From assembly GCA_030041435.1 (NCBI GenBank), contig JASHNW010000015.1, forward strand, positions 1 to 64,000: 64,000 nt of DNA, in the 5' to 3' direction. The position numbers and the translations under genes were made by a program. This document shows, one piece after another, positions 47,601-55,850 of the stretch. This DNA is from Acidobacteriaceae bacterium (GTDB lineage: Bacteria > Acidobacteriota > Terriglobia > Terriglobales > Acidobacteriaceae). The first letter of the stretch is position 1; each line of letters opens with the position of its first letter. The notes under the pieces are model-generated. The model ran no database searches and was not told the origin of the DNA. It was given only the letters and a program-made list of their open reading frames with translations.

Positions 47601-48315
47601 CAGCAACGACGGCGCTCCTGTTTCCGGCGGGTTCGACGGGCAGGGCAACGCGCTTCCCGCGGAGATGCTGCCTTCCACGGTGCACTTCCACGGCGTGGAT
47701 TTTCATCTGGCTCCGGCCCAGACCGGCACGCCCAATGCGGTCGTCGCCAACGGCCAGACCATTTCCCTTCCCCCAGGCGACTATAACCGCGTCTACGTGC
47801 TGGCAGCCGCCATTGACGGCGACCAGGACGCGGTGTTCCGCGTGGGTGACCACGATGTGCCGCTGACGATCGAAGACTGGGGCGGATTCATCGGCCAGTG
47901 GGACGATCGCCAGTGGCAGGGGAAAGACGTCACGCGCCCCGCGCGCCCCGGCCGTCCCGCTGAAACGGAGCATGACGATTACGCGGTGATGACCGGGATC
48001 CGTCCCGGATACATCAAGCGCGCGCAGCTGGCCTGGTACTGCTCCCACCACCACGACGCAGCCGGCAAAAACGTCGCCTACTCCTACTCCTACCTCTTCG
48101 GCTATTCTCTCGACCTGCCTGCCGGCGCGCACAGCATCACTCTGCCGAAGAATGACAAGGTGCGCGTGCTGGCCATCAGCGTCGCGCAGGAGAACCCGGC
48201 CATCGATCCTGTCCAGCCGCTGGTTGACACGCTGGGCCGCTCCGAACCGGGCCCGGTCGAGTCAGGCCCGTTCGCGCCTGGCCCTTCCGAATCGAGCCCG
48301 GCAGAGCAGCCATGA
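44677..48315 (+). CDS. Secreted GH38 alpha-mannosidase
   Basis: A glycoside hydrolase family 38 enzyme of about 1212 residues with an N-terminal signal (VALFLFCCAAVCAAQ). The catalytic domain opens with YVVGYAHLDTEWRWEYPQ, whose His and Asp bind zinc, and the nucleophile is Asp158 in LPDCFGFPASLP. A C-terminal mannosidase beta-sandwich domain and extra domains follow, ending in a Pro/Glu/Ser-rich tail. It should release alpha-mannose from mannans or glycoprotein glycans in the periplasm or outside. The ATG at 44677 is favoured over the ATG at 44671 because the GGAG site is then seven bases away. It lies opposite the LacI regulator, its probable controller. Confidence 0.9.
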   Translation: MSGKPAGRVALFLFCCAAVCAAQTQTSEKPDLTKQPTLYVVGYAHLDTEWRWEYPQVIDEYIPKTMENNFALFQKYPHYIFNFTGTNRYRFMKEYYPADFAKLKQYVAEGRWYPAGSSVEEGDVNAPSAESIIRQVLYGNDWFRKEFGKASAEYMLPDCFGFPASLPTILAHAGVKGFSTQKLTWGSSAPGGGPDSPERTPEGTPFNVGVWVGPDGESVLAALNPGSYSGGIDTDLSKPLPPAPPDPAIASVQDQIKALRAKGEAAQASGQPIPPNLFQQFMALRNELNGLEQAQQDEELDRYQRDWAARVENNGKLTGVYTDYHYYGTGDTGGSPDEESVKRLEAIVTQGEASLPPPDYMGFRGESHPNWPDVPVGDGPVHVISATADQMFLNITPNEAAALPEYTGEMELTNHSAGSLTSEGYQKRWLRKEEVLADAAEKASVAAAWLGGRTYPLDRLNDAWTLVMGGQFHDLAAGTATPKAYEFAWNDDVIAMNQFAGVLGSATEAVSAAMNTATDGIPIVVYNPLNIERQDAVDADVKFPGGTPSSVVVTGPDGREAPAQIADGKVLFLARVPSAGFAVYSVRAGHASSATSELHVTQDSLENRYYRVRIDSNGDIASIYDKEIDKELLSAPMRLAISYDNPEQWPAWNMDWDQEQAKPKEYVSGPATVRIVENGPARVALEVTRETAGSKFVQTIMLAAGDAGKRVEIANAVDWNTRESNLKAVFPLTAHNQEATYNLGIGTIQRPNEQPKKFEVLSHQWIDLTDATGTYGATILTDCKNGSDKPNDNTIRLTLLRTPGTRGGYADQGTQDLGHHEFVYGIAGHAGDWRQGETDWQGQRLNDPLVAFATEKHAGSLGREFSLVKVSNPSVRIMALKKAELSNEIVLRLVEQDGKPEPDVRISFASPIRAAREVNGQEQPVGPVVVKDGALVTSFTAYQPRTFALTLDAPSAHAAAVRSQPVALDYDLAGASNDGAPVSGGFDGQGNALPAEMLPSTVHFHGVDFHLAPAQTGTPNAVVANGQTISLPPGDYNRVYVLAAAIDGDQDAVFRVGDHDVPLTIEDWGGFIGQWDDRQWQGKDVTRPARPGRPAETEHDDYAVMTGIRPGYIKRAQLAWYCSHHHDAAGKNVAYSYSYLFGYSLDLPAGAHSITLPKNDKVRVLAISVAQENPAIDPVQPLVDTLGRSEPGPVESGPFAPGPSESSPAEQP

Positions 48316-48418
48316 CCGAGACTCGTCGTTCTACTATGAATGAATCAGTCTCTCGCCTCGGGCGCTGAGCCGAGCGCATGACGGCGCGGCGCAGCGCCTG
48401 GCGGGACCAGGGTTGCCG

Positions 48419-49477
48419 ATGAAATGCGGGACGAGTCGGACGACGGGATTTCTGTTGCTGGCGGTTGCGGCGGTCTGGAGCTTTGCCGCCGCCGGCCAGC
48501 AGCCGGCTCCACCTCCGGCGGCGCCCGCGCCCGAAGCAATGCCGGACGCGCCAGCCGCGCACGAACCGGCCATCGAGTCGCCGCAGCCCAGCGACCAGGT
48601 TCCGGCGGAGTATCTGGCGCTGATCGCCCAGCGCCGCTATTCCGACGCCGAAGTGAAGATCCAGGCTTATCTTCGCGATCATCCCGGCGCGGCGGCGGCG
48701 CACTTTCTCCTCGGCTACACCCTTTATCGCGAGAACAAGCCTCGCGAGTCGCTGGCCGAATACACCAGCGGCGCTCGCCTGCAAACACCTGGCGCCAACG
48801 ATCTCGCGGTTGTCGCCATGGATTACATCCTGCTGCACGATTACGCCGACGCGGACAAATGGCTCACCCAGGCGACGGCGTGGAGCCCCGGCAACGAACT
48901 CTACTGGTATTACCTGGGGCGCACGAAGTACGCTGAGAATCGCTTTCAGGAGGCGATCGGAGTTTTCAATAAATGCCTGGTGCTGAAGCCGCGCGATCTG
49001 CGCGCCGAGTACAACCTGGGCCTGGCCTACGCCGGCCTCAACCGCGACGACGAAGCCATCGCAGCCTATCGAACCGCCATGGGCTGGGAGCAGGACGCCG
49101 CGGCGCAGGATCCGCAGCCGTATCTCGATCTCGGCGTGCTGATGCTGCAGGAATCGAAGCCGGACCAGGCGCTGCAGCCCCTCGAAAAGGCCGTGGCCCT
49201 CGATCCGCAGAATCCCCGCGCCCGCGAGCAACTCGGACGAGCCTGGGAGCAGCTGCGGAATTTGCCGAAGGCCGACGCGGAGATGCAGGCTGCTGTGTCG
49301 CTGGCCCCCGACATTCCCTCCCTGCATTTCGAACTGGGGCGCATTTTTCAGCAGGAGGGGCTGCGCGCGAAAGCGAAGCAGGAGTTTGACCGCTGTGCGG
49401 CCCTGAACGCGACCCACTCCAGCGATTCCGCGGAGACACCGAATCCCCCTCCAGCCAGCCAGCGCGCTCACAACTGA
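48419..49477 (+). CDS. Exported tetratricopeptide-repeat protein
   Basis: This 352-residue protein has a hydrophobic signal or anchor (TTGFLLLAVAAVWSFAAAG), a Pro/Ala-rich linker and at least six TPR units between about residues 60 and 330 (for example EYNLGLAYAGLNRDDEAIAA and PYLDLGVLMLQESKPDQALQ). TPR domains mediate protein-protein contacts. It follows the mannosidase by about 100 bases on the same strand and may be co-transcribed. The ATG at 48419 is used; a TTG two codons upstream is possible. No specific role is evident. Confidence 0.8.
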   Translation: MKCGTSRTTGFLLLAVAAVWSFAAAGQQPAPPPAAPAPEAMPDAPAAHEPAIESPQPSDQVPAEYLALIAQRRYSDAEVKIQAYLRDHPGAAAAHFLLGYTLYRENKPRESLAEYTSGARLQTPGANDLAVVAMDYILLHDYADADKWLTQATAWSPGNELYWYYLGRTKYAENRFQEAIGVFNKCLVLKPRDLRAEYNLGLAYAGLNRDDEAIAAYRTAMGWEQDAAAQDPQPYLDLGVLMLQESKPDQALQPLEKAVALDPQNPRAREQLGRAWEQLRNLPKADAEMQAAVSLAPDIPSLHFELGRIFQQEGLRAKAKQEFDRCAALNATHSSDSAETPNPPPASQRAHN

Positions 49478-49727
49478 CCGGCAGGCCGGCGCGTGGCGTT
49501 GCAGGCTTGCGGAACCCTTCGCATCGCAGATAACCATTTGCTAAATAGGCATCGGCTGCTTCAATCCGTCGCAGGCCGGGCAGAACTCGTATTACCTGCT
49601 GATTAGCCCAATCAGCCCGGTCTAATGAGTTTCAATGCCATTGCACTCGAGGGCGTGGGCATAAGGTGGATTTGGCGCCAGGCCAGAATTTCCCAGCCCA
49701 GTCCACAAGCGGTATCGTGTTCTGCAA

Positions 49728-50807
49728 GTGGCCGATCCGCAACAACTCGAAGTGGTAAAGCGAGGTGCAGAGGCGTGGAATCAATGGAGGATAGAGAATC
49801 CAGGGATAATACCGGACCTTCGCTGGGCGCATCTCCACGGCGCAGACCTCGCTGGGGCGAACCTTCACGGGACGAATCTCCAGGGGGCGGTCCTGACCGG
49901 GGCGAACCTCTGCCGGGCTGACCTCCGCGTGGCGGACCTGCGCGGGGCGTACCTCGAGGAGGCGGACCTGAGCGACGCGGACCTTCGCTATGCGAATCTT
50001 GCGAGCGCGGATCTCAGCAAGGCAGATCTTCTCGCGGCATACCTCAGCGGAGCAAACTTCAGCAATGCGAACCTCAGCGAAGCGAACCTCCGCGGCGCGT
50101 ACCTCTTCCGGGCAGACCTCCGCGGGGCGAATCTGACCGCCACGCGGCTGATCGAATGCAAACTGGAAGGTTCGGATTTCACCGGCAGCCGGGTCTATGG
50201 GGCGTCGGTCTGGGACGCATCGTTGGCAGGCGCGACGCAGCGGGATTTGATCATCACTCCATCCGGTCAGCCCACCATTACGGTAGACAACCTTGAGGTG
50301 GCGCAGTTCGTATACCTGTTGCTGAACAACGCCAGGATCCGCGAGGTGATCGATACCATCACTTCGAAGGTGGTGCTGATCCTGGGACGATTCACCCCGG
50401 AACGTAAACGAACGCTCGACGCTCTGCGCGAAGCACTGCGTGCCCGGAACTATCTGCCCATCGTTTTTGATTTCGAACCGCCAGCGAATCGCGACTTCAC
50501 GGAGACAGTCTCAACCCTTGCCCACCTTTCACGGTTTGTCATCGCCGATCTCACCGATCCCCGCAGCATCCCGCAGGAGTTGACCGCGATCGTCCCTCGC
50601 CTGCTGTCGGTTCCCGTCCGGCCGCTGCTGCTGGGCGGGCAGAGGGAGTGGGCGATGTTCCGCGATCTGGCTCGCTATCCTCAGGTCGTTGAACCGTTTC
50701 ACTACAAGGATGACGAAATGCTCCTCAGCCATCTCGAGACCCGGATCATCGAGCCCGCCGAGCAGAGGGCGCGAGAACTCAGCGCCAGATACCCGCATGC
50801 ACCATGA
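49728..50807 (+). CDS. Pentapeptide-repeat protein with TIR-like C-terminal domain
   Basis: A 359-residue protein. After a short leader (VADPQQLEVVKRGAEAWNQW), residues about 30-165 form some 26 pentapeptide repeats of the A(D/N)LxX type, a right-handed quadrilateral beta-helix. The C-terminal half (about 200-355: VVLILGRFTPERKRTLDALR, RFVIADLTDPRSIPQELTAI, VPVRPLLLGG) is a conserved alpha/beta domain resembling TIR or nucleoside-processing folds. This architecture recurs in soil bacteria and cyanobacteria, and its function is not established to my knowledge. It starts with GTG at 49728, chosen because homologues begin with the same motif. The next gene starts in an ATGA overlap, so the two are coupled. 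Confidence 0.8.
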   Translation: MADPQQLEVVKRGAEAWNQWRIENPGIIPDLRWAHLHGADLAGANLHGTNLQGAVLTGANLCRADLRVADLRGAYLEEADLSDADLRYANLASADLSKADLLAAYLSGANFSNANLSEANLRGAYLFRADLRGANLTATRLIECKLEGSDFTGSRVYGASVWDASLAGATQRDLIITPSGQPTITVDNLEVAQFVYLLLNNARIREVIDTITSKVVLILGRFTPERKRTLDALREALRARNYLPIVFDFEPPANRDFTETVSTLAHLSRFVIADLTDPRSIPQELTAIVPRLLSVPVRPLLLGGQREWAMFRDLARYPQVVEPFHYKDDEMLLSHLETRIIEPAEQRARELSARYPHAP

Positions 50808-51052
50808 AGCGGATGGCTGTGCATCGAAATGGAAGGCGGATCGCTCCTGTTGACGAAGCGCGATTGGCGAGACATGCTTGTGGCATGGATGTCGTTGATC
50901 GCCACCCCGTGATCCTGCAACCGGTGCTGCTGATTGTCGGCGCGATCATCCTGGGAGCCGGGCTGTTAGCCACGGCTCTTCTGGTCGCGGGCGCTGCAGC
51001 AGCGTACCTTGTTGAGCGGACGAGAGATCATAGGCTGCTCGCCAGGGAGTGA
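50804..51052 (+). CDS. Small membrane protein coupled to the pentapeptide/TIR-like gene
   Basis: This 82-residue frame starts in an ATGA overlap with the preceding stop codon. Residues about 37-70 form a long hydrophobic stretch (ILQPVLLIVGAIILGAGLLA, then TALLVAGAAAAYLV), enough for one long or two short membrane helices, followed by a charged tail. No family is recognised. Coupled translation suggests a joint function with the upstream protein, possibly as membrane anchor or effector. A shorter form starting at ATG 50885 (MDVVDRHPV) is possible. Coding status is uncertain because of its size. Confidence 0.45.
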   Translation: MKRMAVHRNGRRIAPVDEARLARHACGMDVVDRHPVILQPVLLIVGAIILGAGLLATALLVAGAAAAYLVERTRDHRLLARE

Positions 51053-51213
51053 GGTTACGTGCCTCTGCATCGACCGGGAAGAGGAGCCGATGATTGCGTG
51101 GAAATCACAAAATGCAACCGGCATCAGAACCGGCACCAGTGCAGAAGCGGGAATTAGAGAGCCATTTTGAAACCAAAGTAACTTATTATTTTACAGTAAT
51201 ATAGATCTAGAAT

Positions 51214-51289
51214 GGGCCTGTAGCTCAATGGTCAGAGCAGGGGACTCATAATCCCTTGGTTGGGGGTTCGAATCCCTCCGGGCCCACCA
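51214..51289 (+). tRNA. tRNA with CAT anticodon (Met, or Ile2 with lysidine)
   Basis: A full 76-base cloverleaf including encoded CCA: acceptor GGGCCTG / CGGGCCC (with one T-G pair), D-arm GCTC/GAGC, anticodon stem GGGGA/TCCCT with loop CTCATAA, T-arm loop TTCGAAT. CAT may decode Met, or Ile AUA if the C is changed to lysidine. The acceptor pairs C4-G69 and C5-G68 match those required by TilS on tRNA-Ile2 in E. coli, which favours the Ile2 reading. The sequence just upstream is very AT-rich. Confidence 0.95.
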
Positions 51290-51648
51290 TTGACCGCGTT
51301 TCTGCCGGATCGCCAACGTACCCTAAAGTAACGTCCGCCCCTGCGTCCTCGTTGCCTGCTCCAACTCCTTGCAGCACCGCAACCTAACCGGCTCTCCCTG
51401 AATAACTATGAAGGCTGGCGCGGGGCGAATACCCCAAAAGTGTCAGAGGCGTCCTTACCGAAGTAATATCCAGAAGCGCATCGACATGCTATTGTTTCGG
51501 CAGTTCTCAGCAACCGGGCCGACTCGCTGGATCGCAGTACGGAGCGAATGGGCCATTTTCTGCGCCGCATGCGCCTGGTGCTGGCACACTGAATCCCTCC
51601 ATCGCTGACCGGTGCGGATTCGGGAAAGTCTTGCCAAGGAAGTGCCGC
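51290..51648. other. Intergenic region between tRNA and NHL/Ig-like gene
   Basis: About 360 bases without a convincing gene or RNA. The only clear element is the AAGGAA ribosome binding site at 51636-51641 of the following gene. No terminator hairpin for the tRNA was found. Confidence 0.4.
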
Positions 51649-54600
51649 ATGTCCATCCGTACGTCCCCCGCGTTCGTGTCTGCCGATCCGTCGCTCCACT
51701 CCGGTTTCTGCGCGCGTCTGCTCCGCTTCCTGCAACGTACCCGGCTGTTCGCTGTCGCCCTGGTGGCGGCGCTCGCCCTGCCCTGCGCGGGGCACGCACA
51801 GACGACGTTTCCGCTGACGGCAGTCGGCACATCGGCAACCGCGCAAAACGTCTCGGTCACGGTGACCGGAACGGGTACCGTCCAGTCGGTCGCGGTGCTG
51901 ACCATGGGCGCTCCCGGCCTTGACTACACCGAACCCAGCGGAGGCGACAACTGCTCGGGCATCAGCTCCGGCAGCTGCACGGTCAGCGTAGTCTTTGGGC
52001 CGAAGTTCCCCGGGCCCCGCAACGGCGCGGTAGTGTTGCTGGGCGCCGGCAGCGTGGTTCTGGGCACGACCTACATCACCGGCATCGGCCAGGGACCGCT
52101 GGCCGTCATGTCGCCGGGAACCATCGGCATCGCTGCCGGCCAGGTGGGCCAGTGGACCCAGCTGGGGGATGGCGGCCCGGCAACCCAGGCGGATCTCTAT
52201 TTGCCCGCCGGGGTGGCGATGGATGGGGCCGGCGATCTTTTCATCGCCGACTCGAACCATAACCGTGTGCGCGAAGTGCTGGCTGCGGCGCAGGGAGCGA
52301 TTCCTGCCGGCAGCATGATCACGGTCGCGGGCGACGGCAACGCCGGCTACGATCCCACCGCCACCGTTGCGGTGAAGACCTCGCTGAATGTTCCTAACTC
52401 CGTGGCCATCGATGGCGCAGGCAACCTGATCATTGCGGACACCAACAATAACGTCATCCGCGAAGTGAATCTGACTCTGGGAACGATTGCGACGGTGGCG
52501 GGAACCGGTGTGCCGGGCTACGCGGGCGACGGCGCAGCCGCCACGTCGGCCCAGTTGAATTCGCCTAAGGGCATCGCGATCGACACAGCCGGCAATTTGT
52601 ACATCGCCGATACCGGCAATAACGTGGTCCGCGAAGTCAGCGGCGGCAAGATCTCCACCATCGTCGGATTTTATCCGGGCAATCCCGGCTTTGCCGGCGA
52701 CGGCGCCGCAGCCACCACGGCGGAACTCGATGCGCCCTACAGCGTGGCCTTCGATCCGGCCGGCAACCTCTACATTGCGGACTCCGCGAACGAGCGGGTG
52801 CGCATGGTCAGCGAGTCGAACCGGCAAATCAGCACCTTCGCCGGCGACGGCACGGCCGGATATGCCGGCGACAACGGACAGGCAACCCTGGCCGAACTGA
52901 ATTCACCGCTGGGCGTGGCATGCGACCCGGCCGGCAACGTCTATATCGCCGATGCCCGCAACTACGTGGTTCGCAAAGTCGATTCCACGGCGCATAACAT
53001 CCATACGGTTGCAGGCAACAACGCCAGCGGCCAGTTTAACGACGGCAAGGGCGGCTACACCTACGGCAACGGGCAGTCCGGCGAGAATTTCACCGGCAAT
53101 GGAATCGCCGCCGGAGCGCCGCCGACGATTGCCGGCGCGGGCATCTACGCGCCCTACGCCGTTACTGTCGACGCATCCGGCAACCTCTTCGTGGCCGAGT
53201 ACTTCGACCACATCATCCGCGAAATCTACGCAGACCAGGCCACGCTCTTCTTCTCGCCGGAGCTGTGGGAGAACCAGGTGAGCGCGCCGCAGTCGCAGAG
53301 CGTGGTGAACATCGGCAATGCCGCCCTGACGTTCAGCAATCTTGCCCACGATGCGAATGCTGCTTACGACACCGCCAGCACCACCTGCACCACGTCGGCC
53401 AGCATCAACGTCAATTCGGACTGCACCGTCGGCGCTGAATTTGCGCCCACCACCGCCGGCAATCCCGACGTTGGCAACGTCACCCTGACCGCCAATCCCT
53501 CCGCGACAGCGCTCGATATTCAAACTGTCGGCCAGTCGCTGGCCCAGAATCAGGTCAGCGTGACGCTCACCTCCACGCCCAACCCGTCGAATTTCGGGCA
53601 GAACGTCAACTTCTCGGTCGTGGTCGCCGCGGCGCCCGGTTCGAAGTCGGGCACTCCCACCGGGACGGTCACCTTTACCGACACCTTTGGCGGCGCCACC
53701 AATCCCATCGGGACACCGCAAACCCTGAACTCCGGCGCCGCGACGCTGCAGCTTAACAATCTGGCTGTAGGCACGCACGTCATCACGGCGACCTACGGCG
53801 GCAACACGTACTACCTGTCAGCTACATCCAACCCGCTCTCCCAGGTGGTGACCGAGCAGGTCACAGTCGCCCTGGTGAACTCCAGCGGCAATAACCCATC
53901 TATTCTCGGCGCGAACGTGACGTTCCAGGCGACCGTGACCATCTCCGGCGGCATTGCGGTAACGAACGCCGTCAGCTTCTACAACGGAGCGACGTTCATC
54001 GGCAGCGCACCGGCCAATGCCGGCGGCGTGGCCACGTTCACCACGGCGACCCTGCCGCTGGGCAGCAATTCCATCACGGCAACCTACACCGATTCCAACA
54101 ATGTGACGGGAACCTCAGCGCCGCTCATCCAGAGGGTGCAGCAGCAGACCGCCACCACGCTCACATCCACCCCGAACCCGTCGCTGCATGGCAATTCCGT
54201 CACGTTTACGGCCACCGTTGTGGCAACCGGCACAGTAACGCCCACGGGCTCCGTAACCTTCTACGATGGAACGACGAAAATCGGAACCGGCGCGCTGGCC
54301 GCGGCGGGCGCCAGTACGGCCGTCGCGACCTTTGCGACCACCACGCTCGCGGTGGGCACCCACAGCATCACGGCGACCTACGGCGGCGATACCGACGACT
54401 TCGGCAGCACTTCCGCCGCCCTCCAGCAGGTGGTGCAGACCGCCACCACCAGCACGGCTCTCGCTGCCAGCGCCAATCCTTCGATCGCCGGCACGAAGCT
54501 CACGCTGACGGCTACCGTAACCGTCACGAATGGCGGAGGCGTCCCCACCGGGACAGTGAATTTCCTGAGCGGGACAAACCTGCTGGGCGCCGGAACGCTG

Positions 54601-55836
54601 AACGCATCCGGAGTCGCCACCTTCTCCACATCGTCGCTCGCGGTCGGCGCCTACTCCCTCACCGCGGTCTACGTGGGCGACAACAACAATGCCGGCAGCA
54701 CCTCATCGGTTCTCACGCTGACCGTCATCCAGGCCACAACCAGCGTCAAGCTGGCGGCCAGCGCGGCCTCCGTGACTGTCACCACGCCGGTTACCTTCAC
54801 GGCTACGGTGACGGGAACCGGCGCCGTGCCCACCGGGACCGTGACCTTCATGGACGGCGTGAACACGCTCGGCACCGGCGCGCTCAACACCGCCGGCGTG
54901 GCCACGTTCACGACCTCTTCGCTGGCCGTGGGGTCGCACAGCGTTACAGCGGTCTACGGAGGCGACACGAATAACGTCGGCGCCACTTCCTCCACGGTTA
55001 CGGTCACCGTCAGCGCCTTTGTCTCGAAGACGGTGCTTGCCACGTCGGCCACGACAGTCAGCGCCAGCCTGCCGCTCTCGCTGCTCACCACGACGACATC
55101 GGCCAGCGCCACGCCGCCTACGGGAACCGTGACCTTCAACACCGGGAGCACGACGCTGGGCACAGCCACCCTGGACGCAAACGGCGCCGGCACCCTCACC
55201 GTTACGCTCACCGCCGGCACCTACCCCATCGTCGCGCAATACAGCGGCGACTCGCTGAACGCGCCGTCGACCTCCAACACCGTCACGGTGACCGTAGGTC
55301 CGACGACGCAGTTCACCATCCAGCTGAGCCCAACCACGCTCACCATTCCAACCACGCAATACGGCACCACCAACATCACGCTCACCTCAGAGAACGGCTA
55401 CACCGACACCATGGCGCTGGGCTGCTCTTCCCTGCCGTTCTCGGTCACCTGCAGCTTCTCTCAGAACGACGTGACCCTGAACGCCAACGGCACCGCCACG
55501 GTGGCGCTGACCGTCGACACCAACTCGCCGCTGGTGGGCGGCGGGCAGGCGAAGAACGAGATGCCGGGACCGCACGGCGGGGTCCTCGCGGCATTCGTTC
55601 TGCCCGGCAGCGCGCTCTTCGGATTCGGCTTCTGGCGCTTCCGCAAACGCCATGCGGTTCTCAGAGTTCTGGCGATCGTGGCCATGCTGGCAGGCACCAC
55701 TCTGCTGATGAACGGATGCGGCGGCCTCTCGCTCAACAGCGCGAAAGCCGGCACCTATGTAATCCAGATCACGGCCACCGGGGAGAAAACCAGCGTGTCG
55801 CATGTGGCTGATCTGACGGTGCAGGTCACCCAGTGA
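51649..55836 (+). CDS. Giant secreted NHL-repeat / Ig-like domain protein
   Basis: A 1395-residue exported protein. After a signal region (RTRLFAVALVAALALPCAGH) comes an ASPM/choice-of-anchor-like beta domain. A six-bladed NHL propeller spans about 175-545, with blades marked by repeated GNLYIADTGNNVVRE-type motifs. A second anchor-type domain and about seven tandem bacterial Ig-like domains of roughly 90-95 residues follow (repeating PTGTVTF, GTAT/VATFTTSSLAVG, HSITATYGGD). The C-terminus has a membrane helix (ALFGFGFWRFRKR) and a second hydrophobic stretch with a lipobox-like LLMNGCGG. It is probably a surface adhesin or carbohydrate-contact protein. The ATG at 51649 has AAGGAAG upstream. 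It is closely followed by a beta-barrel gene. Confidence 0.85.
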   Translation: MSIRTSPAFVSADPSLHSGFCARLLRFLQRTRLFAVALVAALALPCAGHAQTTFPLTAVGTSATAQNVSVTVTGTGTVQSVAVLTMGAPGLDYTEPSGGDNCSGISSGSCTVSVVFGPKFPGPRNGAVVLLGAGSVVLGTTYITGIGQGPLAVMSPGTIGIAAGQVGQWTQLGDGGPATQADLYLPAGVAMDGAGDLFIADSNHNRVREVLAAAQGAIPAGSMITVAGDGNAGYDPTATVAVKTSLNVPNSVAIDGAGNLIIADTNNNVIREVNLTLGTIATVAGTGVPGYAGDGAAATSAQLNSPKGIAIDTAGNLYIADTGNNVVREVSGGKISTIVGFYPGNPGFAGDGAAATTAELDAPYSVAFDPAGNLYIADSANERVRMVSESNRQISTFAGDGTAGYAGDNGQATLAELNSPLGVACDPAGNVYIADARNYVVRKVDSTAHNIHTVAGNNASGQFNDGKGGYTYGNGQSGENFTGNGIAAGAPPTIAGAGIYAPYAVTVDASGNLFVAEYFDHIIREIYADQATLFFSPELWENQVSAPQSQSVVNIGNAALTFSNLAHDANAAYDTASTTCTTSASINVNSDCTVGAEFAPTTAGNPDVGNVTLTANPSATALDIQTVGQSLAQNQVSVTLTSTPNPSNFGQNVNFSVVVAAAPGSKSGTPTGTVTFTDTFGGATNPIGTPQTLNSGAATLQLNNLAVGTHVITATYGGNTYYLSATSNPLSQVVTEQVTVALVNSSGNNPSILGANVTFQATVTISGGIAVTNAVSFYNGATFIGSAPANAGGVATFTTATLPLGSNSITATYTDSNNVTGTSAPLIQRVQQQTATTLTSTPNPSLHGNSVTFTATVVATGTVTPTGSVTFYDGTTKIGTGALAAAGASTAVATFATTTLAVGTHSITATYGGDTDDFGSTSAALQQVVQTATTSTALAASANPSIAGTKLTLTATVTVTNGGGVPTGTVNFLSGTNLLGAGTLNASGVATFSTSSLAVGAYSLTAVYVGDNNNAGSTSSVLTLTVIQATTSVKLAASAASVTVTTPVTFTATVTGTGAVPTGTVTFMDGVNTLGTGALNTAGVATFTTSSLAVGSHSVTAVYGGDTNNVGATSSTVTVTVSAFVSKTVLATSATTVSASLPLSLLTTTTSASATPPTGTVTFNTGSTTLGTATLDANGAGTLTVTLTAGTYPIVAQYSGDSLNAPSTSNTVTVTVGPTTQFTIQLSPTTLTIPTTQYGTTNITLTSENGYTDTMALGCSSLPFSVTCSFSQNDVTLNANGTATVALTVDTNSPLVGGGQAKNEMPGPHGGVLAAFVLPGSALFGFGFWRFRKRHAVLRVLAIVAMLAGTTLLMNGCGGLSLNSAKAGTYVIQITATGEKTSVSHVADLTVQVTQ

Positions 55837-55850
55837 GCGGAGCGCGAGCC

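Noticed and set aside
49836-50160. Regular 15-base periodicity considered as a DNA repeat or CRISPR-like array
   Set aside because: It is explained by the pentapeptide repeats of the coding sequence; there are no constant repeats with variable spacers.
51290-51648. Possible riboswitch upstream of the NHL/Ig-like gene
   Set aside because: No known aptamer core (c-di-GMP, cobalamin, glycine types were considered) and no convincing stem could be drawn.
53550-55290. Roughly 280-base tandem similarity considered as a mobile repeat array
   Set aside because: It lies in frame within the surface protein and encodes successive Ig-like domains.
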